This document shows positions 5,909 to 11,120 of a stretch of DNA of 11,120 bases, piece after piece. The number at the start of each line of letters is the position of its first letter. The first letter of the stretch is position 1. A model generated the notes under the pieces. The model searched no databases and was not told the DNA's origin. It saw nothing but the letters and a program-made list of their open reading frames with translations. Source of the DNA: an uncultured Saprospiraceae bacterium (lineage in GTDB: Bacteria > Bacteroidota > Bacteroidia > Chitinophagales > Saprospiraceae); assembly GCA_938033975.1 (NCBI GenBank), contig CALHKJ010000044.1, forward strand, positions 1 through 11,120, written 5' to 3'. Position numbers and translations under genes: made by a program.

Positions 5909-7297
5909 ATGCATTTAAGATTCAAGCTTGCAAAACTATTTGGGGTCATCGTACTCTTTTGGGGACCATTAGTTGCATTTGCGCAAGCAAATTCCATTTC
6001 AAGAGAAAACTTTAGAACAGAATTGATTTTATTGAAGGGACAGTTAGAAAACTTTCACCCTAATCTGTATATCTATCATACTGCTCAGGAATTGGATCAA
6101 ACCATTGACTCAATCACCTCATCTTTAGATTCTCATATAGATATTTGGGAAGCCTATCATCATGTTTCTTTCTTGGCAGCCTATATTCAAGACGGTCACT
6201 CACTTGTGTATCCTGGAGACAAAACTTTACAGCAGTTTTATGGTGAAGGTCCGCTCTTTCCCCTTGATATTTTCTATGATGGCGAAAAATTAAATATCAT
6301 TTCTGATTACAGTGAAGAAAATGCAATTCCCTTGGGTTCAGAAATTATATCAATCAATGGAAGGTCTACTGAGGAGCTGTATCAATTTATGTTAAATCGG
6401 CTTCCAAGAGATGGGAACAATATGCAATATCCCAGACATATTTTTTACAAGTTTTTCTCAGCATATTATAGTTTCTTTTTTGGTTTCAAAAATTCCTATG
6501 AAATAAAATATATTGACACTATACAAGAATTGAAAACTGTCAATATTAAGTCTTTGACAAGAGGTGAAATTAGAATAAGAAAGGAAGAACAGGGGCACAT
6601 CGAAAGGAAGGCAATTCAACTAAAAGTTGATGAAGAAAATCATATGGCAATTTTGAAGATAAGCACTTTTGATAAAGAGATGCTTAAAAATGATTTTGAG
6701 CAAAACTTCAAAAAAGAAATAAGATCAGCTCTTAGAATTATAAAGAAAAATAAGCTTGAAAATTTAGTAATCGACCTTAGAGATAATCAAGGAGGTGATA
6801 TAAGCAATGGAGCTTTTTTACTGAACCAATTATCCAAGAAAAAGATAAAACTTGTTCATTCACTTCAAGGAATGAAAATTGACGAAATGAGAAGCAAGCG
6901 AGTAATGAAGAAAAAAATAAACATTGAAGGCTTCACTCTAATGCCCTTTATAAAGCAATACAAGGGAAATATTTTTTTACTAACAAATAGTGGCAGTTAT
7001 TCTTGTTCCGCTCTTGTCGCCAATGCATTTCAAAAAAATAATCTAGGACTAATCATTGGAGAAATGACTGGAGGTTCAAGGTCAATAAATTGCGGATCAC
7101 CAAATGAGACAATAACACTACCCTACTCAAAAATAATTTACACCATTCCAACCACTAGATTTAAACTTAATGAAAAAGTATCTAGAGAGGCACAGGGTGT
7201 GATTCCGGATATTGAGATTAAGGAAAATTTTAAGATGTATATTGGTGGGGAGGATGTTTTTTTGGAGACTGCCAGACTTAAGACAGAGAGACGATAG
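5909..7297 (+). CDS. Secreted S41 family (C-terminal processing type) peptidase
   Basis: This is a 462-residue exported protein of the S41 tail-specific peptidase group. The N-terminus is a classical signal peptide (KLAKLFGVIVLFWGPLVAFA) with likely cleavage after AFA at residue 25. Residues 33-105 form the helical domain typical of Bacteroidota members (LKGQLENFHPNLYIY, then AAYIQDGHSLV with H97). A PDZ-like segment spans about 115-160 (IPLGSEIISINGRSTEEL). The peptidase core has LVIDLRDNQGGD (286-297), the candidate nucleophile S365 in SGSYSCSALVANA (361-373), then GLIIGEMTGG (380-389) and GVIPDIEI near the end. The catalytic Lys of CtpA/Tsp is not apparent; a tricorn-like Ser/His arrangement with H97 is possible. 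The protein should act in the periplasm or at the envelope on unknown substrates. It is the only plus-strand gene, diverging from ygiQ and converging on mqo. The ATG at 5909 sits directly before the signal peptide. Confidence 0.88.
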   Translation: MHLRFKLAKLFGVIVLFWGPLVAFAQANSISRENFRTELILLKGQLENFHPNLYIYHTAQELDQTIDSITSSLDSHIDIWEAYHHVSFLAAYIQDGHSLVYPGDKTLQQFYGEGPLFPLDIFYDGEKLNIISDYSEENAIPLGSEIISINGRSTEELYQFMLNRLPRDGNNMQYPRHIFYKFFSAYYSFFFGFKNSYEIKYIDTIQELKTVNIKSLTRGEIRIRKEEQGHIERKAIQLKVDEENHMAILKISTFDKEMLKNDFEQNFKKEIRSALRIIKKNKLENLVIDLRDNQGGDISNGAFLLNQLSKKKIKLVHSLQGMKIDEMRSKRVMKKKINIEGFTLMPFIKQYKGNIFLLTNSGSYSCSALVANAFQKNNLGLIIGEMTGGSRSINCGSPNETITLPYSKIIYTIPTTRFKLNEKVSREAQGVIPDIEIKENFKMYIGGEDVFLETARLKTERR

Positions 7298-7354
7298 ACA
7301 TTTGTAGGCCACCTTGATAACTTCAACCATCTGCCGACGGATTGAAATTATCTT

Positions 7355-7378
7355 TTCCTCCACCAGTTGGTGGAGGAA
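7355..7378. repeat. Perfect hairpin in left arm of the inverted-repeat element
   Basis: TTCCTCCACCA and TGGTGGAGGAA are perfect reverse complements separated by GT, giving a 10-11-bp GC-rich stem with a tight loop. It lies 58 nt after the S41 stop codon. Neither strand has a run of T directly after it, so it is not a standard intrinsic terminator, though it could stop or stabilise transcripts from either side. Confidence 0.6.
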
Positions 7379-7483
7379 TTGAGTTCCGAATAACATTTCT
7401 TTTATGAAAACTTCTGCTTTACGCAGATACCCAAAACACTCTTTACTACTTACGAATTATTGAATCATTTCCATAAAAACAAA

Positions 7484-7506
7484 AGGGATTTCAAATCTCA
7501 ATCCCT
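7484..7506. repeat. Hairpin AGGGATT / AATCCCT
   Basis: Seven-bp perfect arms (7484-7490 and 7500-7506) surround a 9-nt loop in the right arm of the inverted-repeat element. Its right arm also overlaps a second fold, CCCT (7503-7506) with AGGG (7521-7524), which encloses GCC/GGC. The two folds are mutually exclusive. Confidence 0.45.
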
Positions 7507-7533
7507 ATGCCCGTAGGCGGAGGGAAGATTATA

Positions 7534-7565
7534 AATCATCTTACGACTTTAGGAGTAAGATGGTT
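7534..7565. terminator. Possible terminator hairpin AATCATCTTAC / GTAAGATGGTT
   Basis: An 11-bp stem with one G-T wobble (7534-7544 with 7555-7565) closes a 10-nt loop. On the plus strand the stem ends in TTTT. On the minus strand it is followed by a T/A-rich stretch, 60 nt beyond the mqo stop. It could end transcription from either convergent gene, but the T-tract is short. It is also part of the 282-bp inverted-repeat element. Confidence 0.35.
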
Positions 7566-7593
7566 TTAGAATCAGGGAGGCCTACTTCAATAC

Positions 7594-7621
7594 TCTGACA
7601 TCTGAAGTCTGAATTCTGACA
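7594..7621. repeat. Four-copy heptanucleotide array TCTGAMR-like
   Basis: TCTGACA, TCTGAAG, TCTGAAT and TCTGACA follow one another in perfect phase. They begin 8 bp after the inverted-repeat element and end next to the mqo stop codon (7625-7627). The constant core is TCTGA; the last two bases vary. This is a degenerate microsatellite of the heptad type, with no coding role on the mqo strand. Confidence 0.6.
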
Positions 7622-7624
7622 TCT

Positions 7625-9103
7625 TCAAGATTCTTCCAACTTCAAAACCCCAGTAGTATAATCTCTAGTTTGCAAGCACAGCTCCCGATTATCGATTAGA
7701 GATTGGCCGAATGATGGGATCATTTCTTTCAATTTTTTTTGCCAATCATCTGAGGCTAGCCTTTCTGGAAAGCATCTTTTCAAAACATCTAACATGATCG
7801 AAACTGAAGTCGATGCACCCGGTGAGGCTCCAAGCAAAGCCGCGATCGTATTGTCTTCACTTGAAACTATCTCCGTTCCAAATTTTAATACTCCACCTTC
7901 TTCTTTATCTTTTTTTATGATTTGAACTCTTTGTCCAGCAGTGATCAACTCCCAATCTTCCATTTTGGCATTGGGATAATATTTTTGAAGTGCTTCAAAG
8001 CGATCTTCAGGAGATTGGAATACTTGCTCAATTAAATATTTGGTCAAATCAATATTTTGAATTCCTGCTGATAGCATTGGCCAAATATTATGAACTTCTA
8101 ATGAAAGAGGAAGATCCATGAAAGATCCATTCTTTAGAAACTTGGTTGAAAATGCCGCATATGGGCCAAACAACAAAGAACGGACTCCATTAAGCATGCG
8201 TGTATCAAGGTGAGGTACAGACATCGGTGGGGAACCGTGAGCAGCTTTGCCATAGACCTTTGCTTCATGTTGAACTACTACTTCGGGATTGTTGCAAATA
8301 AGAAATTGCCCGCTTACGGGAAAACCGCCATAACCTCTTCCTTCAGGGATATCAGATTTTTCTAAAAGAATAAGCGCACCTCCACCTGCTCCAACAAAAA
8401 CAAAATCAGCCTCTCCAGTTTTTTCCACATCCTCATTTAAATCCTTAACATCTACTTGCCAGCCCTCATCCTTACGAGTGATATCCTCCACCTCATGACC
8501 AAGAAAAACTTTGACATTGTCACAAGTTCTAAGGTATTTAATCATAGCTTTGGTAATAGACCCAAAGTTTACATCTGTACCTATCATCATTCTAGTAGCG
8601 GCAATCTCTTCTGAGCTATCTCTTCCTTTCATCATTAATGGAACCCAGTCAGCAATTACATCAAAGTCCTCTGTGTATTCCATATCTTCAAACATGCCAT
8701 ACTTTGTCATAGCCTCATATCTCTTCTTTAGAAATGATATATTTTCCTTTCCCCACACAAAACTCATATGATCAATATCATTGATAAACGGCGAGTCAGT
8801 TTTTACTTTCCCTGTTTTCTGTAAGTAAGCCCACATTTGTTTTGAGACTTCAAAAGATTGACTAATCTTAAGTGCCTTGGAAATATCTACAGAACCATCT
8901 TCTCTTTGTGGAGTATAATTCAATTCACAAAAAGCAGAATGTCCAGTACCTGCATTATTCCATGCATCCGAACTTTCGGCTCCTACTTCATCAAGTCTTT
9001 CATAAATAGTTATATGCGCCTCTGGATCTAATTCTTTCAAAAGAACTCCTAAAGTGGCACTCATTATTCCAGCACCTATTAAGGTGTATCTTTTCTCTGA
9101 CAT
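7625..9103 (-). CDS. mqo: Malate:quinone oxidoreductase
   Basis: This 492-residue FAD enzyme oxidises malate to oxaloacetate and gives the electrons to the membrane quinone pool (EC 1.1.5.4), replacing or backing up NAD-linked malate dehydrogenase in the TCA cycle. The N-terminal dinucleotide fold is TLIGAGIMSATLG (7-19), with E35 at the end of the second strand positioned to bind the FAD ribose. The family block SSDAWNNAGTGHSAFCELNYTP (44-65) is intact, as are GAGGGALILLEKS, GFPVSGQFLICNNPEVV and the late GASPGAST (425-432). Length is typical, slightly shorter than E. coli Mqo. No membrane helix or signal peptide is seen, in keeping with a peripheral inner-membrane enzyme. The ATG at 9103 lies 33 bp after the stop of the gluconokinase/6PGDH fusion on the same strand, with no obvious promoter between, so co-transcription is likely. 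The stop codon abuts a heptad repeat array. Confidence 0.96.
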   Translation of the reverse strand: MSEKRYTLIGAGIMSATLGVLLKELDPEAHITIYERLDEVGAESSDAWNNAGTGHSAFCELNYTPQREDGSVDISKALKISQSFEVSKQMWAYLQKTGKVKTDSPFINDIDHMSFVWGKENISFLKKRYEAMTKYGMFEDMEYTEDFDVIADWVPLMMKGRDSSEEIAATRMMIGTDVNFGSITKAMIKYLRTCDNVKVFLGHEVEDITRKDEGWQVDVKDLNEDVEKTGEADFVFVGAGGGALILLEKSDIPEGRGYGGFPVSGQFLICNNPEVVVQHEAKVYGKAAHGSPPMSVPHLDTRMLNGVRSLLFGPYAAFSTKFLKNGSFMDLPLSLEVHNIWPMLSAGIQNIDLTKYLIEQVFQSPEDRFEALQKYYPNAKMEDWELITAGQRVQIIKKDKEEGGVLKFGTEIVSSEDNTIAALLGASPGASTSVSIMLDVLKRCFPERLASDDWQKKLKEMIPSFGQSLIDNRELCLQTRDYTTGVLKLEES

Positions 9104-9136
9104 CTAATTTCTAAAATTTATTAATCATAAAGATAA

Positions 9137-11032
9137 CTATATCCACTCTGTATGAAATTTCTTTCCTCTGTCCGCATCTACCCTTTCATAGGTATGAGCA
9201 CCAAAATAATCTCGTTGAGCTTGGATGACATTTGCCAATGATTTTTGTTCTACAAAAGCATTTAGATAGCTTAGAGAGTTAGACATGCAAGGAGCAGAAA
9301 TATTCGTTTTGCTAAAAATTGATACAATCTTATTTAAGCTAGCTCTTGAATTAACAACAATAGAATTCAAACTGGAATTCATTAAAATATTTGAATGATT
9401 ATCCTTTGCATTAGATATGTCTTCCATCAGTTTGGATCTTATGATGCATCCATTCGTCCAAATCCTAGAAAGGTCTTTGAAGTTGATCGCCCACTCATAT
9501 CTTTCCGATGCCTTTGCAATCAGGTCATAGCCTTGATGATGATTTACGATTCTTGCTATTTGATAAGCAGTTCGTAACTCGTCAATATCTAAGTTAAGTG
9601 ATTCATTTGCGGAAGCATAAATTGAAGCAGCTTCTTGACGTTGATCATAATAAGATGATTGATATCTGGCAAACAGTGCTGCCGTTAAAGTTGGTATCGC
9701 AACTCCCAATTCGCAAGCAGCAATGGTTGTCCAACTACCGGTACCTTTATTGCCAGCCTTATCTAAAATCAAATCTAGCAAGTGCTTATCACCTTCTTTT
9801 CTTTTTAAAATTTCGGTTGTAATCTCCAATAGATAACTCGCACTATCTGTCTTCAACCAACTTGCAAAAATATCAGAAATCTCATCTGGAGATTTTTGCA
9901 AACTGTAACGCAATAGTCCGTAAACTTCTGCGATTAATTGCATCTCCCCGTATTCAATCCCATTATGGACCATCTTTACAAAATGTCCAGAGCCACCACC
10001 TCCAATATAATCACAACAAGTTCCTCCTGCATTATCTTTAGCAGCAATACTGGTCAAAATTGGACCAACACTTTTATAGCCTTCTTTTGATCCTCCTGGC
10101 ATAATAGAAGGTCCCTTCAATGCACCTTCTTCTCCACCTGAAACACCAGAACCAATAAACTGGATGTTCTTTTTTCCTAAGTCCTGAAATCTTCTTTCCG
10201 TATCTTTGTAATGAGAATTTCCTCCATCTATGATGATATCACCCTCATCAAGAAAATCACTAACACTATCGATTACTTGATCAACTGCCGCACCAGCATT
10301 GACCATTAGAAATACTTTTCTTGGGCTTGCCAATGAATCAACAAATAATTTTAAATCATCATAGCCTTCAGCATTTGACATTTCGTCATAACTACTTACA
10401 AAATCTCTTGCGACATTTTCTTCTTTCCCATCTACATGTCGATTGTATACACTTATTTTGATTCCACGGCTTGCAATGTTTCTACTCAAACTTTTTCCCA
10501 TGACACCAAGACCAATCAATCCAATTTCTGACTTTTGCTCCATTGTTATTTTATTCAATACGCTTTCAACTATTTCTTGCTTACTATTTTCTACATCCAT
10601 CTTTATTCCATAAATAGGTTCTTCCCAGGCATCAAATTGTGATTGCAATAAAGAAGAAGGCATATAATGCTCTCTAGATTCCATCCTTGATTTGATTAAA
10701 TCAAAATCTCCTTGAAGCACAACCCACCTTAGCTGTTGCTCCAGACCTGTCATCAAATTCTTTCTGTAACTTTCTTTGAGTGCCGAACAAGCAAGAACAC
10801 ATCCATTAGATTTTTGTTCTTCTTTTAATTTTACATTTAATGCTTGCAACCAAGGCCAGCGATCTTCATCTACCAAAGGCTCACCATTTTGCATTTTTTG
10901 CTTGTTGGCATCTGGATGAAAATCATCAGCATCAAAAAACGGAATATCTAGTTTTTCAGATAGCATTTTACCAATGGTCGTTTTCCCAATACCACTTACT
11001 CCAATTACTATAAAGATTTCATTTTGAACCAT
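9137..11032 (-). CDS. Fused gluconokinase / 6-phosphogluconate dehydrogenase
   Basis: This 631-residue protein joins two complete enzymes. Residues 1 to about 160 are a GntK-type gluconokinase (EC 2.7.1.12): Walker A GVSGIGKT (11-18), DADDFHP (34-40), NKQKMQNGEPLVDEDRWPWL (43-62), ACSALKESYR (81-90) and HYMPSSLLQSQF (122-133). Residues 164-631 are 6-phosphogluconate dehydrogenase (EC 1.1.1.44): NADP-fold IGLIGLGVMG (170-179), GSGVSGGEEGALKGPSIMPGG (294-314), GSGHFVKMVHNGIEYGEM (347-364) with likely catalytic K353 and E360, GNKGTGSWT (427-435), and the C-terminal QRDYFGAHTYERVD...FHTEWI. The product of the first half is the substrate of the second, so gluconate would go to ribulose 5-phosphate with NADPH made. 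The frame is continuous, with no linker beyond a few residues. M164 would give a 468-residue dehydrogenase, the normal stand-alone length, and its codon follows an A-rich sequence (AATAAAATAACA), so internal initiation is possible. Classic GND and GntK features are all intact. Confidence 0.95.
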   Translation of the reverse strand: MVQNEIFIVIGVSGIGKTTIGKMLSEKLDIPFFDADDFHPDANKQKMQNGEPLVDEDRWPWLQALNVKLKEEQKSNGCVLACSALKESYRKNLMTGLEQQLRWVVLQGDFDLIKSRMESREHYMPSSLLQSQFDAWEEPIYGIKMDVENSKQEIVESVLNKITMEQKSEIGLIGLGVMGKSLSRNIASRGIKISVYNRHVDGKEENVARDFVSSYDEMSNAEGYDDLKLFVDSLASPRKVFLMVNAGAAVDQVIDSVSDFLDEGDIIIDGGNSHYKDTERRFQDLGKKNIQFIGSGVSGGEEGALKGPSIMPGGSKEGYKSVGPILTSIAAKDNAGGTCCDYIGGGGSGHFVKMVHNGIEYGEMQLIAEVYGLLRYSLQKSPDEISDIFASWLKTDSASYLLEITTEILKRKEGDKHLLDLILDKAGNKGTGSWTTIAACELGVAIPTLTAALFARYQSSYYDQRQEAASIYASANESLNLDIDELRTAYQIARIVNHHQGYDLIAKASERYEWAINFKDLSRIWTNGCIIRSKLMEDISNAKDNHSNILMNSSLNSIVVNSRASLNKIVSIFSKTNISAPCMSNSLSYLNAFVEQKSLANVIQAQRDYFGAHTYERVDADRGKKFHTEWI

Positions 11033-11066
11033 GCTTAAAGGTAAAAAAGAATCGAAACTTAAAGAT

Positions 11067-11094
11067 GACTTTGGACATTTGACTTTTGACTTTG
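11067..11094. repeat. Four-copy heptanucleotide array GACTTTK-like
   Basis: GACTTTG, GACATTT, GACTTTT and GACTTTG follow in perfect phase, with a weaker fifth unit GAACTTT after them. The array is 35 to 62 bp upstream of the start of the gluconokinase/6PGDH fusion, so it overlaps the region where its promoter or leader should lie. No exact TAnnTTTG was found between array and ATG; TACCTTTA just before the ATG is one base off. Confidence 0.6.
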
Positions 11095-11120
11095 GAACTT
11101 TTGTTTTGTGCTAATAATCT

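Larger units (their letters stand above)
7304..7585. repeat. 282-bp long imperfect inverted repeat (MITE-like or palindromic intergenic element)
   Basis: The left end 7304-7332 (GTAGGCC...CAACCATCT) and the reverse complement of the right end 7585-7558 (GTAGGCC...AAACCATCT) agree at about 23 of 28 aligned positions with one gap. The similarity continues inward. TTATCTTTTCCTCCACC (7348-7364) pairs with ATAATCTTCCCTCCGCC (reverse complement of 7517-7533). GGAATTGAG (7375-7383) pairs with GGGATTGAG (reverse complement of 7497-7505). TTTTATGAAAA (7400-7410) pairs with a TTTTTATGGAAA segment (reverse complement of 7468-7479). The two arms are therefore diverged inverted copies of a roughly 115-140-bp sequence around a centre near 7444. 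No open reading frame is evident inside and no clear target-site duplication flanks it. It starts 6 bp after the S41 stop codon and ends 39 bp before the mqo stop. It could be a mobile MITE-like element, a genome-wide intergenic repeat, or a bidirectional transcription-end structure. Confidence 0.65.

Noticed and set aside
7127..7396. Minus-strand frames of 62 and 89 codons over the end of the S41 gene and into the inverted-repeat element
   Set aside because: They overlap conserved S41 codons and run into repeat DNA, with no recognisable protein features.
7304..7585. Insertion sequence with transposase
   Set aside because: The inverted repeat is only 282 bp and has no transposase-size frame, so it cannot be an autonomous insertion sequence.
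8511..8771. 86-codon plus-strand hydrophobic frame inside mqo
   Set aside because: It is antisense to conserved mqo codons and the hydrophobic pattern arises from that; no independent start or promoter evidence.

Overview
The window looks like chromosome from a member of the Bacteroidota, probably a Cytophagales- or Flavobacteria-like marine or soil bacterium. The evidence is AT-rich DNA, A/T-rich start regions with almost no Shine-Dalgarno sequences, matches to the Bacteroidota promoter element TAnnTTTG in front of several genes, a small NarX/LytS-like kinase, an S41 peptidase of the secreted Bacteroidota type, and a quinone-linked malate dehydrogenase. No phage, plasmid, CRISPR, tRNA or rRNA sequence was seen. 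It is mostly housekeeping sequence with some unusual intergenic DNA.

Layout. From 50 to 5791 all genes are on the minus strand. In order of transcription they are: a YgiQ-type radical SAM protein (3851-5791), an unrecognised membrane-anchored protein (3048-3785), a small degenerate sensor-kinase-like protein (2094-2774), a YcxB-like two-helix membrane protein (1413-1958) and a DbpA-like DEAD-box RNA helicase (50-1360). Gaps of 52 to 273 bp and separate promoter-like motifs suggest mostly single-gene transcription. A secreted S41 peptidase (5909-7297, plus strand) diverges from ygiQ across 117 bp. On the right, minus strand, a fused gluconokinase/6-phosphogluconate dehydrogenase (9137-11032) precedes malate:quinone oxidoreductase (7625-9103) with only 33 bp between them, which suggests an operon.

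How the genes fit together. The fused enzyme would carry gluconate through 6-phosphogluconate to ribulose 5-phosphate, making NADPH. Mqo oxidises malate and passes electrons to the quinone pool. The pair is therefore a central-carbon and redox unit. The other genes look unrelated to one another (RNA remodelling, radical SAM chemistry, envelope proteolysis).

Most notable non-coding feature. The 327-bp space between the convergent S41 peptidase and mqo genes is almost entirely repeat DNA. It holds a 282-bp imperfect inverted repeat (7304-7585), whose outer ~28 bp match at about 23 positions and which carries several nested hairpins, followed 8 bp later by a four-copy heptanucleotide array ending at the mqo stop codon. 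A second four-copy heptad array lies just upstream of the fusion gene. I found no convincing novel multi-gene system. The inverted-repeat element, the kinase-dehydrogenase fusion and the degenerate kinase are the best leads.
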